Shown here one piece after another: positions 1 to 11,749 of a stretch of DNA of 64,000 bases. How positions within the stretch are numbered: the first letter of the stretch is position 1; every line of letters begins with the position of its first letter. The notes beneath the pieces are model-generated. The model saw only the letters and a program-made list of their open reading frames with translations. It ran no database searches and was not told the origin of the DNA. The DNA comes from Mercurialis annua. Lineage: Eukaryota > Streptophyta > Magnoliopsida > Malpighiales > Euphorbiaceae. The DNA is taken from positions 32,201,879 through 32,265,878 of the forward strand of contig NC_065571.1 of the NCBI RefSeq assembly GCF_937616625.2. The letters are read 5' to 3'. The position numbers and the translations under genes are program-made.

Positions 1-1722
1 ACATTTGTAAACATTTGACTTCAATCGCTATAAAGGTGAAATGTTTGGATTTGTTTCGTAACATTTGTAAACGTTTGGTATAAATCGCTAAAAAGGTGAA
101 ACGTTTGGATTTGTTTCGTAACGTTTTACACGTATGGCTTAAATCGCTAAAATTGGGAAACATTTAGATTTCTTTCGTAACGTTTGTAAACGTTTGGCTT
201 AAATTGCTAAAATGGGGAAACGTTTGATTTTGTTTCGTAACTTTTGTAAACGTTCGGCTTAAATCGCTAAAAAGGTGAAAGGTTTGGATTTGTTTCGTAA
301 CGTTTGTAAACGTTTGGCTTAAATTGCTAAAAAGGAGAAACGCTTGGATTTGTTTCGGAACGTTTGAAAATTCGGCTTAAATTGCTAAAAAGAGGAAACG
401 CTTGGTTTTATTTCGTAACGTTTGTAAACGTTTCGCGTAAATCGCTAAAAATATGAAACGTCTGGATTTGTTTCGTAACGTTTTAAACGTTTTTTTTATT
501 TTGTAACGTTTGTAATCATTTCGCTTAAATCGCTAAAAATGTGAAACGTTTGGATTTGTTTTGTAACATTTTCAATGATTAGTTTTGTTTCGTAACGTTT
601 GTAAACGTTTGGCTTAAATCGTTTAAAAGGGGAAACGTTTGGATTTGTTTCGTAACGTTTGTAAACGTTTGGCTTTAAATTGCTAAAAAGGAGAAACGTT
701 TAGATTAGTTTCGTAACGTTCGTAAACGTTTGGCTTAAATCGCTAAAAAGATAAAAGTTGGAATTTGTTTTGTAACGTTTGTAAACGTTTGGCTTAAATC
801 GCTAAAAAGGTGAAACATTTCAATTTGTTTTGCAGCGTTTGGCTTAAATCGCTAAAAAGGAGAAACGTTTGGATTTGTTTCGTAACGTTTGTAAACATTT
901 GGCTTAATTCGCTAAAAAGGTGAAATATTTGGATTTGTTTCGTAGCGTTTGTAAAGGTTTGACTTATATTGCAAAAAAGGTGAAACGCTTGGATTTCATT
1001 CGTAACGTTTGTAAACGTTTGGCTTAAATTGCTAAAAAGGTGAAACGCTTGGATTTGTTTCGTAACGTTTGGCTTATATCGCTAAAAAGGTGAAATGTTT
1101 GGATTTGTTTTGTAATGTTTGTAAACGTTTGATTTAAATTGCTAAAAAGGTTAAACGTTTGGATTTGTTTCGGAACGTTTGTAAACGTTTCGCTTAAATC
1201 CCTACAAAAGGTGAAAAGTTTGGATTTTTTTCATAACGTTTGTAAACGTTTGTCTTAAATCGCAAAAAAGGTAAAACACTTGGATTTGTATCGTAACGTT
1301 TGTAAACGTTTGGCTTAAATTGCTAAAAAGGGGAAATGCATCGATTTGCTTCATTAAGTTTGTAAACATTTAGCTTAAATTGCTAAAAAGGTGAAATGCT
1401 TCGTTTTTGTTTCGTAACGTTTGTAAACGTTTGGCTTAGATTGCTAAAAATGTGAAACATTTGGATTTGTTTCGTTATGTTTTAAACGTTTGTTTTGTTT
1501 CGAAACGTTTGTAAAGGTTTGGCTTTAATCGCTAAAAATGTGAAATGTTTGGATTTGTTTCGTAGCGTTTTAAATGTTTGTTTTTGTTTCGTAACATTTG
1601 TAAACGTTCGGCTTAAATCGCTAAAAAGAAAAGACGTTTGGTTTTGTTTCGTAACATTTGTAAACATTCGGCTTATATCTCTAAAAAGGGAAAACGTTTG
1701 GATCTGTTTCGTAACGTTTGTC
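1..1722 (-). repeat. 60-bp satellite array, reverse orientation
   Basis: About 29 tandem monomers read on the minus strand, so the plus strand shows GGCTTAAATCGCTAAAAAGG at roughly 60-bp spacing. A clean reference monomer in the other orientation lies at 36362-36421. Monomers differ from one another by several substitutions and small indels. Shortened units occur, for example around 480-500, 570-600 and 1065-1080. The part from about 290 onward is one copy of a 1.4-kb higher-order unit that recurs at 3213-4690 and, inverted, at 4960-6330. Orientation flips at about 1722. No gene is seen. Confidence 0.95.
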
Positions 1723-3212
1723 AATCCAAATGTTTCACCTTTTTATCGATTTAAGCCAAAAGTTTACAAACTTTACGAAACAGATCCAAATGTTTCACCT
1801 TTTTAGCAATTTAAGCCAAATGTTACAAAACCAATCCAAACGTTTCACCTTTTTAGCAATTTAAACCAAATGTTACAAAACCAATTGAAACGTTTCAAGT
1901 TTTTAGCGATTTAAGCCAAACATTTACAAACGATACGAAACTAATCCAACCGTTTCGGCTTTTTAGCAATTTAAGCCAAACGTTTACAAACGTTATGAAA
2001 CAAATCCAAATGTTTCCCCTTTTTAGCGATTTAAGCTAAACGTTTACAAACGTTAAGAAACAAAACTGAACATTTAAAACGTTAAGAAACAAATCCAAAC
2101 GTTTCACATTTTAGCGATTTAAGCCAAACATTTACATACGTTACGAAACAAAACCAAATGCTTAAAACGTTACGAAACAAATCCAAACGTTTCACATTTT
2201 AAGCGATTTAAGCCAAACGTTTACAAACGTTACGAAACAAAACAAGCGTTTCCCCTTTTTAGCAATTTAAGCCAAACGTTTACAAACGTTCCGAAACAAA
2301 TCCAAGCGTTTCATCTATTTAACAATTTATGCCAAATGTTTACAAACGTTCCGAAACAAATCCAAAAGTTTCACCTTTTTAGAAATTTAAGCCAAATGTT
2401 TGCAAACGTTACAAAACAAATCCAAGCGTTTCACCTTTTTATAAATTTAAGCCATATGTTCACACACATTACAAAACGAATCCAAGCGTTTCACCTATTT
2501 AGCAATTGAAGCCAAACGTTTACAAACGTAATGAAGCAAATCCAAGCGTTTCACCTTATTAGAAATTTAAGCCAAAAGTTTGCAAACGTTACGATACAAA
2601 TCCAAGCGCATCACCTTTTTAGCAATTTAAGTCAAACATTTACAAACATTACGAAACAAATCCAAACGTTTCACCTTTTTAGCAATTTAAGCTAAACGTT
2701 TGCAATCGGTACGAAACAAATCCAAACGTTTCACCTTTTTAGCGATTTAAGCCGAATGTTTACAAACGCTACGAAACAATTCCAAACGTTTCCCCTTTTT
2801 AAAAATGTAAGCCAAACGTTTACAAATGTTACGATACAAAATCAAGCGTTTCACCTTTTTAGCAATTTATGCCAAACGTTTACAAACGTTACGAAACAAA
2901 TCAAAGCGTTTCACCTATTTAACAATTTAAGCCAAACGTTTACAAACTTTACGAAAAAAAATCCAAACGTTTCACCTTTTTAGCGATTAAAGGTAAACGT
3001 TTACAAAGTTTATGAAACAAAACCAAATGTTTCACCATTTCAACGATATAAGCCAAACGTTTAGAAACGTTATGAAAGAAATCCAAATGTTTCGCCTTTT
3101 TAGCAATTTAAGCCAAAGGTTTACAAAAGTTACGAAACAAATCCAAACATTTTCCCTTTTTAGCGATTTAAGCCGAACGTTTACAAATGTTACGAAACAA
3201 AACCAAACATTT
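1723..3212 (+). repeat. 60-bp satellite array, forward orientation
   Basis: About 25 forward monomers with the pattern CCTTTTTAGCAATTTAAGCC. The first two, 1723-1800, are inverted relatives of the monomers just left of the switch, so the junction is a local foldback. 1806-2330 resembles 5806-6330, including the shortened AAATGTTACAAAACC monomers, and so is part of an inverted higher-order copy. 2640-2870 recurs at 4720-4930, including the distinctive GCAATCGGTAC. Confidence 0.93.
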
Positions 3213-4690
3213 AAATTTCGTAACGTTTGTAAACGTTCGGCTTAAATTGCTAAAAAGGTGAAACGCTTGGATTTGTTTCGGAACGTTTGAAAATTCGGCT
3301 TAAATTGCTAAAAAGAGGAAACGCTTGGTTTTATTTCGTAACGTTTGTAAACGTTTCGCGTAAATCGCTAAAAATGTGATACGTCTGGATTTGTTTCGTA
3401 ACGTTTTAAACGTTTTGTTTTATTTCGTAACGTTTGTAATCATTTCGCTTAAATCGCTAAAAATGTGAAACGTTTGGATTTGTTTTGTAACATTTTCAAT
3501 GATTAGTTTTGTTTCGTAACGCTTGTAAATGTTTGGCTTAAATCGTTTAAAAGGGGAAACGTTTGGATTTGTTTCGTAACGTTTGTAAACGTTTGGCTTT
3601 AAATTGCTAAAAAGGAGAAACGTTTAGATTAGTTTCGTAATGTTCGTAAACGTTTGGCTTAAATCGCTAAAAAGGTAAAAGTTGGAATTTGTTTTGTAAC
3701 GTTTGTAAACGTTTGGCTTAAATCGCTAAAAAGGTGAAACATTTCAATTTGTTTTGCAGCGTTTGGCTTAAATCGCTAAAAAGGAGAAACGTTTGGATTT
3801 GTTTCGTAACGTTTGTAAACATTTGGCCTAATTCGCTAAAAAGGTGAAATATTTAGATTTGTTTCGTAGCGTTTGTAAAGGTTTGACTTATATTGCAAAA
3901 AAGGTGAAACGCTTGGATTTCATTCGTAACGTTTGTAAACGTTTGGCTTAAATTGCTAAAAACGTGAAACGCTTGGATTTGTTTCGTAACATTTGGCTTA
4001 TATCGCTAAAAAGGTGAAATGTTTGGATTTGTTTTGTAATGTTTATAAACGTTTGATTTAAATTGCTAAAAAGGTTAAACGTTTGGATTTATTTCGGAAC
4101 GTTTGTAAACGCTTCAATTAAATCCCTACAAAAGGTGAAAAGTTTGGATTTTTTTCATAACGTTTGTAAACGTTTGTCTTAAATCGCAAAAAAGGTGAAA
4201 CACTTGGATTTGTATCGTAACGTTTGTAAACGTTTGGCTTAAATTGCTAAAAAGGGGAAATGCATCGATTTGTTTCATTAAGTTTGTAAACGTTTAGCTT
4301 AGATTGCTAAAAAGGTGAAATGCTTCGTTTTTGTTTCGTAACGTTTGTAAACGTTTGGCTTAGATTGCTAAAAATGTGAAACATTTGGATTTGTTTCGTT
4401 ATGTTTTAAACGTTTGTTTTGTTTCGAAACATTTGTAAAGGTTTGGCTTTAATCGCTAAAAATGTGAAATGTTTGGATTTGTTTCGTAGCGTTTTAAATG
4501 TTTGTTTTTGTTTCGTAACATTTGTAAACGTTCGGCTTAAATCGCTAAAAAGAAAAGACGTTTGGTTTTGTTTCGTAACATTTGTAAACATTCGGCTTAA
4601 ATCTCTAAAAAGGGAAAACATTTGGATCTGTTTCGTAACATTTGTAAACGTTTGGCTTAAATCGATAAAAAGGTGAAACATTTGGATTTG
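3213..4690 (-). repeat. 60-bp satellite, reverse block; second copy of the 1.4-kb unit
   Basis: The orientation flips at about 3213, inside a run reading ACATTTAAATTTCGTAACG. The block then follows 290-1722 nearly base for base at an offset of 2922-2924. Shared irregular landmarks include the shortened GAAAATTCGGC monomer (361 and 3284) and the TTATGTTTTAAACG unit (1475 and 4399). It continues one monomer beyond the first copy and flips forward again at about 4690. It is the left arm of a large imperfect inverted repeat with 4960-6330. Confidence 0.93.
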
Positions 4691-7600
4691 CAATTGAAGT
4701 CAAACGTTTACAAACATTACGAAACAAATCCAAACGTTTCACCTTTTTAGCAATTTAAGCCAAACGTTTGCAATCGGTACAAAACAAATCCAAACGTTTC
4801 ACCTTTTTAGCGATTTAAGCCGAATGTTTACAAACGCTACGAAACAATTCCAAACGTTTCCCCTTTTTAAAAATGTAAGCCAAACGTTTACAAATGTTAC
4901 GATACAAAATCAAGCGTTTCACCTTTTTAGCAATTTATGCCAAACGTTTACAAAAGTTACGAAACAAATCCAAACATTTTCCCTTTTTAGCGATTTAAGC
5001 TGAACGTTTACAAATGTTACGAAACAAAACCAAACATTGAAAACGCTACAAAACAAATCCAAACATTTCACATTTTTAGCGATTAAAGCCAAACATTTAC
5101 AAACGTTTAAAGCGTTACGAAACAAATCCAAACGTTTCACCTTTTTAGCGATTTAAGCCAAACTTTTACAAACATTACGAAACAAATCCAAATGTTTCAC
5201 ATTTTTAGCAATTTAAGCCAAACGTTTACAAACGTTACGAAACAAAAACCTAGCATTTCACTTTTTTAACAATTTAAGCTAAACATTTACAAACATAATG
5301 AAGCAAATCGATGCATTTCCCCTTTTTAGCAATTTAAGCCAAACGTTTACAAACGTTACGATACAAATCCAAGTGTTTCACCTTTTTAGCAATTTAAGCC
5401 AAACGTTTACAAACGTTACGAAACAAATTCAAATGTTTCATCTTTTTAGGGATTTAAGCCAAAGGTTTAGAAACATTATGAAACAAATCCAAACTTTTCA
5501 CCTTTTTAGCAATTTAAACCAAACATTTACAAACATTACAAAACAAAATCAAACATTTCAACTTTTTAGCGATATAAGCCAACGTTTACAAACGTTACGA
5601 AACAAATCCAAGCGTTTTACCTTTTTAGCAATTTAAGCCAAACGTTTAGAAACTTTACGAATCAAATCCAAGCGTTTCAACTCTTTTGCAATATAAGTCA
5701 AACCTTTACAACGCTACGAATCAAATCCAAATGTTTTACCTTTTTAGGGAATTAAGCCAAATGTTTACAAACGTTACGAAACAAATCCAAACGTTTCTCC
5801 TTTTTAGCGATTTAAGCCAAAGGTTACAAAACAAATTGAAATGTTTCACCTTTTTTGCGATTTAAGCCAAACGTTTATAAACGTTACAAAACAAATTCCA
5901 ACTTTTACCTTTTTAGCGATTTAAGCCAAACGTTTAACAACGTTACGAAACTAATCTAAACGTTTCTCCTTTTTAGCAATTTAAGCCAAACGTTTACAAA
6001 CGTTACGAAACAAATCCAAACGTTTCCCCTATTAAACGATTTAAGCCAAACGTTTACAAACGTTACGAAACAAAACTAATCATTGAAAATGTTACGAAAC
6101 AAATCTAAACGTTTCACATTTTTAGCGATTTAAGCCAAATGTTTGCAAACGTTACGAAACAAAACAAAACGTTTAAAATGTTATGAAACAAATCCAAACG
6201 TTTCACATTTTTAGCGATTTACGCAAAACGTTTACAAACATTACGAAATAAAACCAAGCGTTTCCCCTTTTTACTAATTTAAGCCAAATTTTCAAACGTT
6301 CTGAAATAAATCCAAGTGTTTCACCTTTTTAGCAATTTAAGCCAAACGTTACGAAACAAATCGAAACCTTTCACCTTTTTAAAGATTTAAGCCGAACGTT
6401 TACAAAAGTTACGAAACAAAACCAAACGTTTCACCTTTTTAGCAATTTAAGCCAAACGTTTACAAACGTTACGAAATAAATCTAAATGTTTCCAAATTTT
6501 AGCGATTTAAGCCATACGTCTAAAACGTTACGAAATAAATCAAAACGTTTACCCTTTTTAGCGATTTATACCAAACGTTTACAAACGTTACGAAACAAAT
6601 CCAAACGTTTCACCTTTATAGCGATTGAAGCCAAATGTTTACAAACGTTACGAAACAAATCCAAACATTTGACATTTTTAGCAATTTAAGCCAAACGTTT
6701 ACAAACGTTACGAAATAAAAACCAAGCGTTTCACCATTAGCAATTGAAGCCAAACGTTTACAAACGTAACGAAGCAAATCCAAGAGTTTCATCTTTTTAG
6801 AAATTTAAGCCAAACGTTTACATACGTTATGATACAAATCCAATCGTATCACCTTTTTTAGTAATTTATGCCAAACGTTTACAAATGTTACGAAACAAAT
6901 CTAAATGTTTCACCTTTTTAGCGATTTAAGCCAAATATTTACAAACGCTACGAAACAAATCCAAATGTTTCAACTATTTAGCAATGTAAGCCAAACGTTT
7001 ACAAACGTTACAATACAAATCCAAGCGTTTCCCATTTTTAGCAATTTATGCCAAACGTTTACAAACGTTATGAAATAAATCAAAGCGTTTCACCTATTTA
7101 GCAATGTAAGCCAAACGTTTACAAACGTTACGAAAAAAAATCCAAATGTTCCACCTTTTTAGCAATTTAAGTCAAACGTTTACAAAGTTTATGAAATAAA
7201 TCCAAATGTTTCACCATTTTAGCGATTTAAGCTAAACGTTTACAAACGTTAGAAAACAAATCCAAACGTTTTGCCTTTTTAGAAATTTAAGCCAAACGTT
7301 TACAAACGTTACGAAACAAATCTAAATGTTTCCCCTTTTTAGCGATTTAAGCCAAACATTTGAAACGCTACGAAACAAATCCAAACGTTTCACAATTTTA
7401 GCGATTTAAGCCAAACCTTTACAAACGTTTCGAAAAAAAATAAACATTTAAACGTTACGAAACAAATCTAAATGTTTCACATTTTTAACGATTTAAGCAA
7501 AACCTATACAAACATTAGGAAACAAAACCAAGCTTTTCACCTTTTTAGCAATATAAGCAAAACTTTTACAAACGTTCCGAAACAAATCCAAGCATTTCAC

Positions 7601-10600
7601 CTCTTTAGGAATTTAGGCCAAAGATTTACAAACGTTACAAAACAAATCCAAGCGTTTCACCTTTTTAGCAATTTAAGCGAAACGTTTACACACGGTACGA
7701 AACAAATCCAAACGTTTCACCTTTTCAGCGATTTAAGCCGAACGTTTACAAACGTTACGAAACAAACCCAAATGTTTCACCTTTTGAGCAATTTAAGACG
7801 AACGTTTACAAATGTTACGAAACAAATCTATACATTTCCCAATTTTAGCAATTTAAGCCAAATGTTTTAAACGTTGTGAAACAAATCCAAGCGTTTCACC
7901 TTTTTAGAGATTTATGCAAAACGTTTACTAACGTTACGAAACAAATCCAAACGTTTCACCTTTTTAGCGATTGAAGCCAAACTTTTACAAACGTTACGAA
8001 ACAAATCCAAACGTTTTCCATTTTTAGCAATTTAAGCCAAACATTTACAAACGTTACGAAACAAAAACACAGCATATCACCTTTCTATCAATTTAAGCCA
8101 AACATTTACAAACGTAATGAAGCAAATCGATGCGTTTCATATTTTTAGCAATTTTAGCCAAACGTTTACAAATGTTACGATCCAAATCCAAGCGTTTCTC
8201 CTTTTTAGCAATTTAAGCCAAACGTTTGAAACATTACGAAACAAATCCAAACGTTTCATTGTTTTAAGAATTTAAGCCAAACGTTTACAAACGTTACGAA
8301 CCAAATCCAACTTTTTCACCTATTAAGCGTTTTAAACCAAATGTTTACAAACGTAAAGAAACAAATCCAAACATTTCACCTTTTTAGCGATTTAAACCAA
8401 ACGTGTACAAAGGTTATGAAACAAATCCAAATGTTTCTCTAATTTAGCAATTTAAGCCAAACGTTTACAAACGTTACGAAACAAATCCAAGCGTGTCACC
8501 TTTTTAGCAATTTAAGCCGAATGTTTACAAACGTTACGAAATAAATCCAAGCGTTTCACCTTTTTAGCAATTTAAGCCGAACCTTTACAAACGCTACGAA
8601 ACAAATCAAAATGTTTCACCTTGTTAGCGATTCATGTTTAACGTTTACAAAGTTTACGAAACAAATCCAAACGTGTCACATTTTCCGTGATTTAAGCCAA
8701 ACGTTACAAAACAAATTGAAACATTTCACCTTTTTAGCAATTTAAGGCAAACGATTACAAACGTTACGAAAAAATCCCGACGTTTCACCTTTTTAACGAT
8801 TTAAGCCAAACGTTTACAAATGTTACGAAACTAATCCAAACGTTTTGCCATTTTAGCAATTTAAGCCAAACGTTTACAAACGTTATGAAACAAATCCAAA
8901 TGTTTCAACTTTTTAACGATTTAAGCCAATCGTTTACAAACGTTACTAAACAAAACCAAACGTTTCACATTTTTAGCTATTTAAGCCAAACGTTTACAAA
9001 CGTTACGAAACTAAACCAAACGTTTAAAAAGTTACTAAACAAATCTAAACGTTTCACATTTTAAGCGGTTTATGCCAAACCTTAACAAACTTTACGAAAC
9101 AAAACCATGCATTTCACCTTTTTATCAATTTAAGCCAAACATTTACAAACGTTACGAAACAAATCCAAGCGTTTCGCCTTTTTAGCAATTTAAGCCAAAC
9201 TTTTACAAATGTTCAGAAACAAATCCAAGAGTTTCACCTTTGTAGCGATTTAAGCCGAACGTTTACAAACGTTATGAAACAAATTCAAACGTTTCACCTT
9301 TTTAGCGATTTAAGCCAAACTTTTACAAATGTTACAAAATAAATTGAGATGTTTCCCCTTTTTAGCGATTTAAGCTTAACGTTTACAAACTTTGCGAAAC
9401 AAATCCCAACGTTTAACCTTTTTAGCGATTTAAGCCAAACGTTACAAAACAAATCCATACGTTTCGCCTTTTTTGAAATTTAAGCCAAACGTTAAGAAAC
9501 AAATAAAAACGTTTCCCCTTTTTAGCAATTTAAGCCAAACGTTTTACAAACGTTACGAAACCAAACAAACATTTAAAATGTTACGAAACAAATCCAAACG
9601 TTTCACATTTTTAGCAATTTAATCCAAACGATTACAAATGTTATGAAACAAAACCAAACGTTTAAAACGTTACGAAACAAATCCAAACGTTTCACATTTT
9701 TAGCGATTTAAGCCAAACCTTTACAAACGTTTAGAAACATTACGAAACAAATCCAAGCTTTTCACCTTTTTCACAACTAAAGCCGAACGTTTACAAAATG
9801 TTTTGAAACAAATCCAAACGTTTAATACGTTACGAAACAAAACCAAACGTTTTGCCTTTTTAGAGATTTAAGCCAAACGTTTACAAACGTTACGAAACAA
9901 ATCCAAACGTTTCACCTTTTAGCTATTTAAGCCAAACGTTTACAAGTGTTACCAAACAAATCCAAACGTTTCCCCTTTTTAGCGATTTAAGCCAAACGTT
10001 TAGAAACGTTACGAAACAAATCCAAACGTTTCCCATTTTTAGCAATTTAAGCCAAACGTTTAGAAACATTTCGAAACAAATCCATACGTTTCACCTTTTT
10101 AGCAATTTATGACAAACATTGACAAACATTATGAAACAAATCCAAACCCTTTCCCACTTTAGCGATTTAAACCAAACATTTACAAGCGTTATAAACAAAT
10201 CCAAACGTTTCACCTTTTTTGCAATTTAAGCCGAACGTTTACAAAAGTTATGAAACAAATCCAAACGCTTAAACTTTTTAGGGATTGAATCCAAACGTTA
10301 CGAAACAAATCCAAACTTTTCACCTTTTTAGCGATTTAAGCCAAATGTTTACAAACGTTACGAAACAAATCCAAACATTTCACCTTTTTAGCGATTTAAG
10401 CCAAACGTTTAGAAATATTACAAAACAAATCAAAGCATTTCACCTTTTTCTCAACTAAAACCGAACATTTACAAACGTTATGAAACAAATCCAAACGTTT
10501 AAAACGTTACGAAACAAAACCAAACGTTTCGCCTTTTTAGAGATTTAAGCCAAACATTTACAAACGTTACGAAACAAATCCAAACGTTTCACCTTTTTAG

Positions 10601-11689
10601 CGATTTAAGCCAAACGTTTACAAGTGTTACCAGACAAATCCAAACGTTTCACCTTTTTAGCGATTTAAGCCAAACGTTTAGAAACGTTACGAAACAAATC
10701 CAAACGTTTCACATTTTTAGCGATTTAAGCCAAACGTTTAGAAACGTTTCGAAACAAATCCAAATGTTTCACCTTTTTAGCGATTTAAGGCAAATGTTTA
10801 CAAACGTTACGAAACAAATCCAAACGTTTTCCCACTTTAGCGATCTAAGCCATACATTTACAAATGCTACAAACAAATCCAAACGTTTCCCCTTTTTAGT
10901 GATTTAAGCCAAACGTTTACAAACGTTACGAAACAAATCCAAATGTTTCACATTTTTAGTGATTTAATCCAAACGTTTACGAACGTTACAAAAATAAAAC
11001 AAACGTTTCACCTTTTTAGCGATTTAAGCCAAACATTTACAAACATTACGAAACAAAACCAAACGTTTCACCTTTTAGCGATTTAAGCCAAACGTTTACG
11101 AATGTTACGGAACAATCCAAACATTTCACCTTTTTAGCGATTTAAGCGTAATGTTTACGAACGTTACGAAAAAAAGCCAAACGTTTAAAACGTTACAAAA
11201 CAAATCCAAACGTTTCCTGTTTTAGAAATTTAAGCCATACGTTTACAAAGGTTACGAAACAAATCCAAACGTTTAAAACGTTATGAAACAAAACCAAACG
11301 TTTCACCTTTTTTAGCAATTTTTAGCCAAACGTTTAGAAATATTACAAAACAAAACCATAGATTTCCCCATTTTAGCGATTTAAGCCAAACTTTTAAAAC
11401 GTTACGGAACAAATCCAAAAGTTTCCCCATTTTAGCGATTTAAGACAAAAGTTTAATATGTTACGAAATAAATCCAAACATTTCACATATTTTAGCGATT
11501 TAAGCCAAATGTTTACAAACGTTACGAATCAAATCCAAACGTTCACCTATTTAGCGATTTAATCCAAATGTTTACAAACATTACGAAACAAAACCGAACG
11601 TTTCACATTTTTAGCGATTTAAGCCAAAAGTTTACAAACGTTACATAACAAATCTAAACGTTTCTCCTTTTTAGCGATCTTTGCCAAAC
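4691..11689 (+). repeat. 60-bp satellite array, forward
   Basis: About 117 forward monomers. 4960-6330 is the inverted counterpart of the 1.4-kb unit at 290-1722 and 3213-4690. From about 9.5 kb many units are the composite type with an extra half-monomer (CCAAACGTTTAAAACGTTAC), for example near 9570, 9660, 9820 and 10500. Frequent shortened monomers lack the ACAAACGTT part and read AAACGTTACAAAAC, for example 8700 and 9430. No non-satellite sequence and no gene is seen here. Confidence 0.93.
4960..6330 (+). repeat. Right arm of a 1.4-kb inverted higher-order repeat
   Basis: Read backwards, this reproduces the irregular monomer order of 290-1722 and 3213-4690. Landmarks, in reverse: the monomer ending AAATTTTCAAACG (6288-6300) matches 361-372. 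The adjacent monomers with GGAATTAAGCC, GCTACGAATC and TTTTGCAATATAAGTC (5680-5760) match the block at 905-1000. The shortened ATTGAAATG monomer (5830) matches about 820. Left arm, spacer and right arm together span about 3213-6330. Confidence 0.82.
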
Positions 11690-11749
11690 GTTTGGATTTC
11701 GTAACGTTTGTAAACATGGCTTAAATCGCTAAAAAGGTGAAACGTTTGA
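11690..11749 (-). repeat. Single inverted satellite monomer
   Basis: Between two forward monomers the sequence flips to the reverse pattern (GGATTTCGTAACGTTTG, then GGCTTAAATCGCTAAAAAGG) for about one 60-bp unit and flips back. The left junction is the 12-bp palindrome CCAAACGTTTGG at 11684-11695. The right junction lies within GAAACGTTTGACC. Copies of the AAACGTTT palindrome therefore sit at both ends. Confidence 0.85.

Noticed and set aside
1482..1806. Overlapping open frames on both strands at the first inversion
   Set aside because: They arise from satellite variants that remove TGA or TAA stops. The mirrored pair at 4406-4693 is the same repeat copy.
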